Source: JBOGTC01 sp050692055
Lineage (GTDB): Bacteria; Chloroflexota; Limnocylindria; QHBO01
Length of the DNA: 11,634 nt
Assembly (NCBI GenBank): GCA_050692055.1
Contig: JBOGTC010000038.1
Coordinates: 1 to 11,634 of the forward strand
Direction: 5' to 3'
In this document: positions 1 to 5,660 of the stretch, in pieces
Layout: each line of letters opens with the position of its first letter
Position numbering within the stretch: position 1 is the stretch's first letter
Program-made: the position numbers and the translations under genes
The notes under the pieces: model-generated
Databases searched by the model: none
What the model was told of the DNA's origin: nothing
What the model saw: only the letters and a program-made list of their open reading frames with translations

Positions 1-175
1 GGGCCTGGATGCCGCACGCTCGCCGGCCATGGCGGCGGCAGCCGTGGCGCGCATGGTCGCCGATCGGCTGCAGGCGACGCCGGAGGGCGATGGGCTGGCG
101 GGCCTGGAGCCTGCCTACCTGCAGCCGCCGCGCGGCATCGGCGACGGAAGGGAGGTCGGCGTCAGATGGCTCTGA
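1..175 (+). CDS. tsaB: tsaB, tRNA t6A biosynthesis protein TsaB (3' end only)
   Basis: This is the C-terminal 57 residues of a gene that begins before the window; codons run in the frame starting at base 2 and stop with TGA at 173-175. The visible part has an Ala-rich helix (MAAAAVARMVADRL) followed by the segment GLEPAYLQPP. This matches the P-x-Y-L-(R/Q)-x-P ending typical of TsaB/YeaZ. TsaB is the inactive ASKHA paralogue that forms a complex with TsaD (and TsaE) to make N6-threonylcarbamoyladenosine at position 37 of ANN-decoding tRNAs. The call rests on this short C-terminal signature plus context: rimI and tsaD follow directly, the classic tsaB-rimI-tsaD order. The last 10 bases overlap rimI. 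Whether tsaE lies upstream cannot be seen. Confidence 0.8.
   Translation, partial: GLDAARSPAMAAAAVARMVADRLQATPEGDGLAGLEPAYLQPPRGIGDGREVGVRWL
151..155 (+). promoter_or_regulatory. Shine-Dalgarno GGAGG for rimI
   Basis: GGAGG lies 10 bases before the ATG at 166, inside the last codons of tsaB. It decides the rimI start and means the two genes overlap by 10 bases. Confidence 0.7.
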
Positions 176-681
176 CCGCGCCGATCGTCGTGGGCCAGAT
201 GCGGCTGGAGGACATCGGTGCCGTGCACGAGATCGAGCGCCTCAGCTTCCGCACGCCATGGCCGGCGTACGCGTTCGAGCAGGAGCTCAAGGGAAACCGG
301 CTGGCGCGCTACCTGGTGGCGCGGGCTGGCGACCGGATCGTGGGCTTCGTCGGCGTCTGGATGATGGTCGCCGAGGCGCATATCACCACCTTCAGCGTGC
401 ACCCGGACTGGCGTCGCCAGGGCGTCGGCCGGCAGCTGCTGCTCAACCTGGCCGAGCTGTCGTATGCGCTCGGCGCGGCGCGCATGACGCTCGAGGTGCG
501 GGCCGGCAACACCGCGGCCCAGGCGCTTTACCGCGACTTCGGCTTCGTCGTCGCCGGGCGCCGGCCGAACTACTACACCGATGACGGCGAGGATGCCCTG
601 GTCATGACCACTTCCGACCTGCAGGGCGCCGACATGCGCGCGCTGGTCGCTGCCGCGCGAGCGCGGGAGAGCGGCGAGTGA
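166..681 (+). CDS. rimI: RimI, ribosomal protein S18-alanine N-acetyltransferase (GNAT family)
   Basis: This is a 171-residue GNAT acetyltransferase. The family transfers acetyl from acetyl-CoA to protein N-termini, classically Ala1 of ribosomal protein S18. Visible landmarks are the acetyl-CoA pyrophosphate loop RRQGVGRQ (83-90), the RimI-type stretch LEVRAGNTAAQALYRDFGF (109-127) with the conserved N and LY..FGF, and the C-terminal RPNYYTDDGEDALVM (133-147), the usual R..YY....EDA.xM ending. The roughly 24 residues after that are a short charged tail, slightly longer than in E. coli RimI. The ATG at 166 has a good GGAGG. The gene overlaps tsaB by 10 bases, and its stop overlaps the tsaD start in a GTGA, so translation is probably coupled. 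The actual substrate in this organism is inferred from the family only. Confidence 0.93.
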   Translation: MALTAPIVVGQMRLEDIGAVHEIERLSFRTPWPAYAFEQELKGNRLARYLVARAGDRIVGFVGVWMMVAEAHITTFSVHPDWRRQGVGRQLLLNLAELSYALGAARMTLEVRAGNTAAQALYRDFGFVVAGRRPNYYTDDGEDALVMTTSDLQGADMRALVAAARARESGE

Positions 682-1721
682 GCGGACCGCGCATCCTGGC
701 CATCGAGTCGAGCTGCGACGAGACCGGTGTCGCGGTCGTGGTCGGCGGACGGCGCATCGAGGCCAACCAGGTTGCCTCGCAGGTCGCCCTGCACGCGGCG
801 ACCGGCGGGATCGTGCCCGAGGTCGCCGCTCGCCAGCAGCTGCGCTGGATCGTGCCCACGCTGGAAGCGGCGCTTCGCGAGGCCGATGCCGGCTGGGACG
901 ATCTCGATGCCGTGGCGGTCACGTACGGGCCGGGGCTCATCGGCTCGCTGCTGGTGGGCGTGAACCTGGCAAAGGCGCTGGCCGTCGCTCACGATCTCCC
1001 GCTGCTGGGCATCAACCACATCGAAGGACACATCTATGCGAACTGGCTGACCGAGGTCGCCGCCTACGCACCGCTTCCCGCCGAGCCCGACTTTCCGCTC
1101 CTTTGCCTGGTCGTCAGCGGCGGCCACACGCAGCTGGTGCTGATGGAGGACCACGGGCGCTACCTGCTCCTGGGCCAGACCGTCGACGATGCAGCCGGCG
1201 AGGCGTTCGACAAGGCCGGCCGGCTGCTCGGCCTGCCGTATCCCGGCGGCCCGGCCATCTCGGCTGCGGCGGCCGACGCGTCCCCGGCCACGCGCTTTCC
1301 TCGCGCCCGAACCGATGGCGCCTACGACTTCAGCTTCTCCGGCTTGAAGACCGCCGTGCTGCGCGAGGTCGAGGGCTACCGCCAGCGCGGTGAAGCGATC
1401 CCGGTCGACGGGCTGGCCGCTGCCTTCGAGGAGGCGGTGGTGGATGCGCTGGCCACCAAGACCGTGGCGGCGGCACGGGACCACGGCGTCGCGGCCGTGG
1501 CGCTCGGCGGCGGAGTGGCCGCCAACCGCGCCCTCCGTGCCACGCTGCGCGAGCGCCTCGGGGCCGACGGCCTGCCGCTCCAGGTTCCGCCTCCGGCCTG
1601 GTGCACGGACAACGGCGCCATGATCGGCGCCGCCGCCGGCTTCCGGTTCGCATCCGGCGACCGGGCCGATGCCGCGCTCGAGGCGATCCCCAACCTGGCG
1701 CTGCCCTGGCTGGACCGATGA
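678..1721 (+). CDS. tsaD: TsaD, tRNA N6-adenosine threonylcarbamoyltransferase
   Basis: The 347-residue protein has the usual length and layout of TsaD (Kae1/Gcp family), the catalytic subunit that moves the threonylcarbamoyl group onto tRNA A37. Visible motifs are the N-terminal ILAIESSCDETG (6-17), metal-binding His114 and His118 in NHIEGHIYA, the ATP/phosphate loop SGGHTQL (147-153), FSFSGLKT (218-225), GGGVAAN (277-283) and the third metal ligand Asp311 in CTDNGAMI. All expected ligands are present, so it should be active. The start is GTG at 678, overlapping the rimI stop by 4 bases; no better start exists before IESSCDET. The stop overlaps the rsmA ATG. Cytoplasmic; works with TsaB (encoded just upstream), TsaC and TsaE (the last two not seen in this window). 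Confidence 0.97.
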   Translation: MSGPRILAIESSCDETGVAVVVGGRRIEANQVASQVALHAATGGIVPEVAARQQLRWIVPTLEAALREADAGWDDLDAVAVTYGPGLIGSLLVGVNLAKALAVAHDLPLLGINHIEGHIYANWLTEVAAYAPLPAEPDFPLLCLVVSGGHTQLVLMEDHGRYLLLGQTVDDAAGEAFDKAGRLLGLPYPGGPAISAAAADASPATRFPRARTDGAYDFSFSGLKTAVLREVEGYRQRGEAIPVDGLAAAFEEAVVDALATKTVAAARDHGVAAVALGGGVAANRALRATLRERLGADGLPLQVPPPAWCTDNGAMIGAAAGFRFASGDRADAALEAIPNLALPWLDR

Positions 1722-2608
1722 GCCGGGGCGATCCGCTCGCAGCCGAGCGCCTCGCCCCGCCCACGCCGGGTCAGCTGCGCCGCCTCATGGCCGCCGAGCG
1801 GCTCCGCCCGCGAAAGAGCCTGTCCCAGAACTTCCTGACCGATGCGGAGGCGCTGGACGCCATCGTCGAGGCGGCCGAGGTGGCGCCGGGCGACCGGGTC
1901 GTCGAGATCGGTCCCGGCCTGGGGGTGCTGACCCGCCGGCTGCTCAGCGCCGGCGCATCGGTCCTGGCCGTGGAGCTCGACCCGCGCCTGGCGGAGTACC
2001 TGCGCCGCGAGCTGTACGCGGTGGAGGGATTCGAGCTCATCGAGGCCGATGCGCTCACCGTCCACCCGCGCGAGTGCTTCCCAGGGCTGCACTTCAAGCT
2101 GGTGGCCAACGTCCCGTACCACATCACCTCGCCGCTGCTCCATGCCTTCCTGGAGGGGGAGCGGCCGCCGTCGCTGACCGTGCTGCTCGTGCAGCTTGAA
2201 GTCGCCGAACGTGTCGCGGCGCCGCCGGGCGGCATGAGCTATCTGAGCGTCTTCGTGCAGAACGTGGCGAGCGCCGAGGTCGTGGCGCGCGTGCCGGCCG
2301 AGGCATTCGAGCCGGAACCGGCCGTCGACTCCGCGATCCTGCGCCTGCGACGCCGCGACGCGCCCGCGGTCGCCGTCGGCGACGAGCGCGAGCCGTTCTA
2401 CCGCATCGTGCAGGCCGGATTCCGCCAGCGGCGCAAGCAGGTGCACAACGGCCTGTCGCGCGAGCTGCCGGTCGATCGCGATGCAGTCGAGGTGGCGCTG
2501 GCCCTCTGCGGCGTGGATGGCGAGCGGCGACCGCAGACCCTATCGGTCGACGAGTGGGCCTGCCTGGCGCGGGCGCTCGGCGGCCGGCTGGACGCTGGTG
2601 GTGGCTAA
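1718..2608 (+). CDS. rsmA: RsmA (KsgA), 16S rRNA adenine(1518/1519)-N6,N6-dimethyltransferase
   Basis: This is a 296-residue SAM-dependent rRNA dimethyltransferase that methylates two adjacent adenines in the 3'-terminal hairpin of 16S rRNA late in 30S assembly. Motifs: the N-terminal K-SLSQNFL (33-40, the usual GQNFL element), SAM motif I VVEIGPGLGVLT (61-72), the acidic VELD (85-88), Asp111 in EADAL, and the catalytic NVPY (131-134). The C-terminal part has FEPEPAVDSA and FRQRRKQVHN, both family hallmarks. I chose the ATG at 1718 because it forms an ATGA overlap with tsaD; an in-frame ATG at 1787 would still keep the core. It closes the translation-related operon: a terminator-like hairpin and a 304-base gap follow its TAA. 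Confidence 0.96.
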   Translation: MSRGDPLAAERLAPPTPGQLRRLMAAERLRPRKSLSQNFLTDAEALDAIVEAAEVAPGDRVVEIGPGLGVLTRRLLSAGASVLAVELDPRLAEYLRRELYAVEGFELIEADALTVHPRECFPGLHFKLVANVPYHITSPLLHAFLEGERPPSLTVLLVQLEVAERVAAPPGGMSYLSVFVQNVASAEVVARVPAEAFEPEPAVDSAILRLRRRDAPAVAVGDEREPFYRIVQAGFRQRRKQVHNGLSRELPVDRDAVEVALALCGVDGERRPQTLSVDEWACLARALGGRLDAGGG

Positions 2609-2610
2609 AT

Positions 2611-2670
2611 TCGCCGGAACGGCGTTTTACGCGCGTCGCTTCACCGGATCGGCGCCTTACGCTCGTCGAG
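2611..2670 (+). repeat. Two-copy 30-base tandem repeat, 23/30 identical
   Basis: Bases 2611-2640 and 2641-2670 align without gaps at a period of exactly 30, with 7 differences. Both units contain T-C-x-CCGGA-x-CGGCG followed by TTACGC and CGTCG. The second unit has lost the hairpin and T-run of the first. The period is a multiple of three, but no convincing coding sequence uses it. Confidence 0.75.
2612..2628 (+). terminator. Short terminator-like hairpin after rsmA
   Basis: CGCCG (2612-2616), loop GAA, CGGCG (2620-2624) is a perfect 5-bp GC stem followed at once by TTTT (2625-2628). It begins 3 bases after the rsmA stop. The stem and T-run are short for an intrinsic terminator, so termination may be partial. 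It coincides with the first unit of the 30-base tandem repeat. Confidence 0.4.
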
Positions 2671-2784
2671 CGAGCGCTATCCGGCAACAGGCCGCCAGCG
2701 GTGGGCATACTGCTCGTGTGGTGAGCACTACAGCGTCGTACAGGGGCCGCACACCGCCCTGACCGGGCGTAAGGCTTTCCTGGT

Positions 2785-2865
2785 GAGCATTGAGGCGCAG
2801 GGGCGGCCGGCAAGGCGAGATAGGGCTCGCCGGGCTGGCCGTATGCCGGCATGACGCCTTCGCTC
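2785..2865 (+). ncRNA. Candidate structured RNA element in the rsmA-ispE gap (unknown family)
   Basis: The core hairpin is 2803-2842. A 9-bp lower stem (2803-2811 with 2834-2842) carries two G-U wobbles (2809-2836 and 2803-2842). Above it are a 2x2 AA/GG internal loop, a 6-bp stem GGCGAG/CTCGCC (2814-2819 with 2826-2831) and a six-base loop ATAGGG. Outside it AGGCG (2793-2797) can pair with CGCCT (2855-2859), and GAGC (2785-2788) with GCTC (2862-2865); the palindrome ATGCCGGCAT (2843-2852) sits as a side element. The wobbles only pair in a + strand transcript, which argues for a + strand RNA (part of the ispE leader or an independent RNA). No T-run follows, so it is not a standard terminator. 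I do not recognise an RNA family; a REP-like DNA repeat is the alternative. Confidence 0.4.
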
Positions 2866-2912
2866 CCTAGTCATTCTGATCCCACGACGAGGCGCCAATC
2901 AGGCGAAATAGC

Positions 2913-3776
2913 ATGGTTGCCATCTTGAATGATCGACTCGAGCCAGGTATCGGGCTGCGCCTCGAGGCGCCGGCCAAGCTGAACCTGTCGCTGGCCGTGA
3001 CCGGCCGCCGCGATGACGGCTTCCATGAGCTGGACAGCGTGTTCGTGCTGCTCGAGCTGGCGGATCGGCTGCTGCTCATGCCCGGCTGCTCCGGCCTGCG
3101 GGTCGAGGGCGATGCAGGCGATCTCCCGATCGGCGAAGCCAACATCGCCTGGCGTGGCCTGCGCGCGGGCCTCGGGTCTGAGCCAGATCTCGCCTGCCTG
3201 ACGCTCGAGAAGCGGGTTCCGGCCGCCGCCGGCCTGGGCGGCGGCTCGTCGGACGCCGCCGCGGCGTGGCGCCTGGGCCGGCGCTGGCGCGGGGCACCGG
3301 AAGCCGCCGATGCGGAGGATCTGGAGGCGCTTGCCCAGATAGGGGCGGACGTGCCCTTCTTCGCCGCGCAGGTCGCCGCGGCGCGGGTCACCGGCATCGG
3401 CCAGCGAGTCGAGGCGATCCAGCCGGCCAATCCGCTGGAGCACGTCGTCCTGGCGCACGCGGGCTTCAGCCTGTCCACTGCCGGCGTCTTCGCCGAGCTC
3501 CGACAAGGCGACTGGGGCAGCGGGCGCGGCAACGACCTGCTGGCCCCCGCCCGCCGGCTGCGTCCGGAGCTGGACGGCCTGTTCGCCCTCGTCACCGCCG
3601 CCGGCGGAGAGCCGAACCTGACCGGCAGCGGCCCCACCGTCTTCGTGCTGACGGATGACCCAGAGCGCGCGCAGGCCATCGCGGGTCGCCTGGAGCGGGC
3701 GGGCGTGCGCACGACGCTGACCCGCACGCGGACGGCAGCCGCTAGCATCGAGACCATCGCAGAGGAGGAGCCATGA
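2913..3776 (+). CDS. ispE: IspE, 4-diphosphocytidyl-2-C-methyl-D-erythritol kinase
   Basis: A 287-residue GHMP kinase that phosphorylates CDP-ME at the 2-OH with ATP, the fourth step of the non-mevalonate (MEP) isoprenoid pathway. Visible: the N-terminal APAKLNLSLAV (19-29) with catalytic Lys22, HELDSVF (38-44), the GHMP ATP loop PAAAGLGGGSSDAAAA (103-118), GADVPFF (144-150) with the catalytic Asp146, and the C-terminal LTGSGPTVF (236-244). All key residues are intact. The ATG at 2913 has a modest AGGCG (2901-2905) at 7 bases; a TTG at 2925 is a possible alternative. The stop overlaps the ridA ATG (ATGA). With the prenyl synthase at 7089-8198 it makes two isoprenoid genes in this window. Confidence 0.95.
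   Translation: MVAILNDRLEPGIGLRLEAPAKLNLSLAVTGRRDDGFHELDSVFVLLELADRLLLMPGCSGLRVEGDAGDLPIGEANIAWRGLRAGLGSEPDLACLTLEKRVPAAAGLGGGSSDAAAAWRLGRRWRGAPEAADAEDLEALAQIGADVPFFAAQVAAARVTGIGQRVEAIQPANPLEHVVLAHAGFSLSTAGVFAELRQGDWGSGRGNDLLAPARRLRPELDGLFALVTAAGGEPNLTGSGPTVFVLTDDPERAQAIAGRLERAGVRTTLTRTRTAAASIETIAEEEP
3763..3770 (+). promoter_or_regulatory. Shine-Dalgarno AGGAGGAG for ridA
   Basis: A near-ideal ribosome site inside the last codons of ispE, 2 bases before the ridA ATG at 3773 counted from its 3' end (6 bases counted from the AGG at 3763-3768 core end). It fixes the ridA start. It is among the strongest ribosome sites in the window and suggests ridA is translated well independently of ispE. 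Confidence 0.7.
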
Positions 3777-4165
3777 GCGCGCGCGAACCGATCCGGACCG
3801 ATGCGGCACCGGCCGCGGCCGGGCCGTACAGCCAGGCCATCCGCGCCGGCGATCTCGTCTTCACCGCCGGCCAGCTCGGCACCGATCCGGTTACCGGGGA
3901 GCTTGCCGGAGACGGCGTGGCCGACCAGGCGCGCCGGGCGCTGGCCAACGTGGCTGCCATCCTCGAGGCGGCCGGCAGCGGCCTCGATCGCGTCGTGAAG
4001 GTGACCGTCTTCCTCGTCGACATCGGTGACTGGCCGGCGGTCAACGAGGTCTATGCCGCCGCCATGCCCGAGCCGTATCCGGCTCGCAGCGCGTTCGCCG
4101 TGCGCGAGCTGCCGAAGGGCGCGAAGGTCGAGATCGAGTGCGTGGCGCTGTCAGGCGCCAGTTGA
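3773..4165 (+). CDS. ridA: RidA family 2-iminobutanoate/2-iminopropanoate deaminase
   Basis: A 130-residue YjgF/YER057c/UK114 protein, full length for the family. RidA hydrolyses reactive enamine/imine intermediates released by PLP enzymes such as threonine dehydratase, protecting other PLP enzymes; it acts as a cytoplasmic trimer. Family marks: GPYSQAI (17-23), V-F-T-AGQLG (29-36), the helix ADQARRALANVAAIL (50-64), Arg105 in PYPARSAF (the substrate-carboxylate-binding arginine of the archetypal RidA group) and EIECVA (120-125). Presence of that Arg suggests true deaminase activity rather than one of the Rid subgroups lacking it. The ATG overlaps the ispE stop. Its place between ispE and glmU has no obvious pathway logic. 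Confidence 0.93.
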   Translation: MSAREPIRTDAAPAAAGPYSQAIRAGDLVFTAGQLGTDPVTGELAGDGVADQARRALANVAAILEAAGSGLDRVVKVTVFLVDIGDWPAVNEVYAAAMPEPYPARSAFAVRELPKGAKVEIECVALSGAS

Positions 4166-4191
4166 CGCCCCGAATCAGCCGCCTCTACCAT
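4162..4191 (+). promoter_or_regulatory. Candidate promoter for glmU
   Basis: TTGACG (4162-4167) overlaps the ridA stop codon, followed after 18 bases by TACCAT (4186-4191). The first matches 5 of 6 bases of the -35 consensus and the second 4 of 6 of the -10 consensus. A transcript starting near 4198 would have a leader of about 35 bases before the TTG start of glmU. Inferred from sequence only. Confidence 0.45.
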
Positions 4192-4214
4192 CGCGCAACG
4201 TGTCCGCCCCATTG

Positions 4215-4220
4215 AAGGAG
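4215..4220 (+). promoter_or_regulatory. Shine-Dalgarno AAGGAG for glmU
   Basis: AAGGAG ends 12 bases before the TTG at 4233. It is the only good ribosome site near the N-terminus and decides the start; the upstream in-frame GTG at 4200 and TTG at 4212 lack one. Confidence 0.55.
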
Positions 4221-4232
4221 CGCTCGACCAGC

Positions 4233-5633
4233 TTGACCGCCACCGCGGCCATCGTTCTGGCCGCCGGCCAGGGAACGCGCATGCGCTCCCGCATTCCCAA
4301 GGTCCTCCACCCGCTCGCCGGCCGGCCGATGATCCAGCACGTCCTCGACGCCCTGGCGCGCGCGGGTGTGGAGCACCGCGTCGTCGTCACCGGGCACGCC
4401 GCCGATGCGCTGGAACAGGCGCTCGGCCCGCGCGCCATCACCGCCCGCCAGGAGCCACAGCTGGGGACCGCCGATGCCGTGCGCGTTGGCCTCACGCGCG
4501 TTCCGCCTGAGGCGCGGCACGTCATCGTCACCATGGGCGACGCCCCGCTCCTGCCGCCCGAGCTGTACCAGGCGCTGCTGCATCAGCAGGCGGAGGGCGG
4601 CGTCGCGATCGCGCTGCTTAGCGCCCGCATGGCCGACCCCGCCGGTTACGGACGCATCGTCCGCGATGCGGCCGGCGGCGGCGTCAGCGCCATCGTCGAG
4701 GAGCTCGACGCCGACGAGGCGACCCGCGGCATCGACGAGATCAACGCCGGCTGCTACTGCTTCGACGCGGCGTGGCTGCGCGCCAACGTGGGCCACGTGG
4801 AGGCATCGGCATCGGGTGAGTACTATCTCATCGACCTCGTCGCCCGCGCCGTGAGCGGCGGGCGCGGCGTGCATGTCGTCGTCGCCCCCGAGCCCGAGAC
4901 GGCGATGGGCATCAACGACCGCGTGACCCTGGCCGCGGCCGAGGAGCGGCTGCGGCGCGAGATCGCGGAGCGGCACATGCGCAACGGCGTGACGATCGTC
5001 GACCCGTCGACGACCCGCATCGGCGCCGCAGTCGAGATCGGCCAGGACGCCCGCATCGAGCCGTGGACCATCCTGGAGGGCGAGACGGTCATCGCGCAGG
5101 ACGCGGTGATCGGTCCGAACGCGCACCTGCGGGACAGCCGCATCGGCCCGCGCACGACCGTCTGGGCCAGCGTGGTGGAGCAGGCGAGCGTCGCGGAGGA
5201 CAGCGAGATCGGTCCGTACGCGCACCTGCGGCCCGGAGCCGAGATCGGTCCGCGCTGCCGCATCGGCAACTTCGCGGAGATCAAGAAGAGCCGCATCGGC
5301 GCCGGGACGCAGCAGCATCACTTCAGCTACATCGGCGATGCCCAGGTGGGGGAGGGCGTCAACATCGGTGCCGGATCGGTCACCGCCAACTTCGACGGCG
5401 TCGAGAAGCACCGGACCGATATCGGCGACGGCGTCTCGATCGGCGTCGACACGATGATGGTCGCCCCGGTCACCATCGGCGCGGGCGCCAGGACCGGTGC
5501 GGGCGCCGTCGTCAACCGCGACGTCGCGCCCGGCAAGACCGTGGTCGGTATGCCGGCACGCCCCATCGACACCAGGCGCCGCAGCGGCGCGCGCCAGGCA
5601 TCCGTCCCGTCAGGGACTGATCGGAACCAGTAG
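4233..5633 (+). CDS. glmU: GlmU, bifunctional glucosamine-1-P acetyltransferase / GlcNAc-1-P uridyltransferase
   Basis: From TTG at 4233 the protein has 466 residues, close to E. coli GlmU (456), and the catalytic core is almost colinear with it. The uridyltransferase half has LAAGQGTRM (9-17), Lys23, QLGTADAV (76-83), GDAPLL (102-107) and GINDRV (226-231). The left-handed beta-helix half has many I-G-x hexapeptide repeats from about 262 on. It carries Lys351, His363 and Tyr366 (in HFSYIGDA), Asn386 (in ANFDG) and Lys392, the expected acetyltransferase residues. The enzyme makes UDP-GlcNAc for peptidoglycan and other envelope polymers. The open frame extends further upstream (to 4026), but that part overlaps ridA and is not GlmU-like. 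The last 20 or so residues form an Arg/Ser-rich tail. Confidence 0.96.
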   Translation: MTATAAIVLAAGQGTRMRSRIPKVLHPLAGRPMIQHVLDALARAGVEHRVVVTGHAADALEQALGPRAITARQEPQLGTADAVRVGLTRVPPEARHVIVTMGDAPLLPPELYQALLHQQAEGGVAIALLSARMADPAGYGRIVRDAAGGGVSAIVEELDADEATRGIDEINAGCYCFDAAWLRANVGHVEASASGEYYLIDLVARAVSGGRGVHVVVAPEPETAMGINDRVTLAAAEERLRREIAERHMRNGVTIVDPSTTRIGAAVEIGQDARIEPWTILEGETVIAQDAVIGPNAHLRDSRIGPRTTVWASVVEQASVAEDSEIGPYAHLRPGAEIGPRCRIGNFAEIKKSRIGAGTQQHHFSYIGDAQVGEGVNIGAGSVTANFDGVEKHRTDIGDGVSIGVDTMMVAPVTIGAGARTGAGAVVNRDVAPGKTVVGMPARPIDTRRRSGARQASVPSGTDRNQ

Positions 5634-5655
5634 TCCAGGAGGCACAACCAGTCCC
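5613..5655 (+). promoter_or_regulatory. Hairpin holding a distant AGGAGG before the CNNM gene
   Basis: AGGAGG at 5637-5642 ends 18 bases before the ATG at 5661, much farther than usual. GGGACTG (5613-5619) and CAGTCCC (5649-5655) are perfect 7-base complements that would place the AGGAGG in a loop and end 5 bases before the ATG. There is no in-frame start codon between. This may modulate translation; it could also be chance. Confidence 0.35.
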
Positions 5656-5660
5656 GCCCC

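Larger units (their letters stand above)
2609..2912. other. 304-base intergenic region between rsmA and ispE
   Basis: Besides the terminator-like hairpin, tandem repeat and structured element listed separately, this gap holds small dyads: TGCTC/GAGCA (2711-2715 with 2723-2727), CGCCC/GGGCG (2755-2759 with 2765-2769), and a 9-base inverted pair GCCTTACGC (2654-2662) and GCGTAAGGC (2767-2775). CTGAT/ATCAG (2876-2880 with 2898-2902) lies just before the ispE ribosome site. I find no coding sequence with recognisable similarity, no tRNA signature and no clear -35/-10 pair for ispE, although one is expected here after the rsmA terminator. Its base composition and density of dyads differ from the neighbouring genes. 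Confidence 0.6.

Noticed and set aside
573..1484. A 303-codon minus-strand frame opposite rimI/tsaD
   Set aside because: It is opposite two genes with complete family motifs; no domain or ribosome site supports it.
2481..2762. A 93-codon + strand frame through the rsmA end and the gap, with a repeated F-x-G-x-A-x-YARR decapeptide
   Set aside because: The peptide repeat just reflects the 30-base DNA tandem repeat; half of the frame overlaps rsmA and there is no ribosome site or similarity.
4185..5411. A 408-codon open frame on the minus strand opposite glmU
   Set aside because: It is antisense to an intact, colinear GlmU and has no recognisable domain; its His/Asp/Ala/Arg-rich composition is that of a shadow frame.
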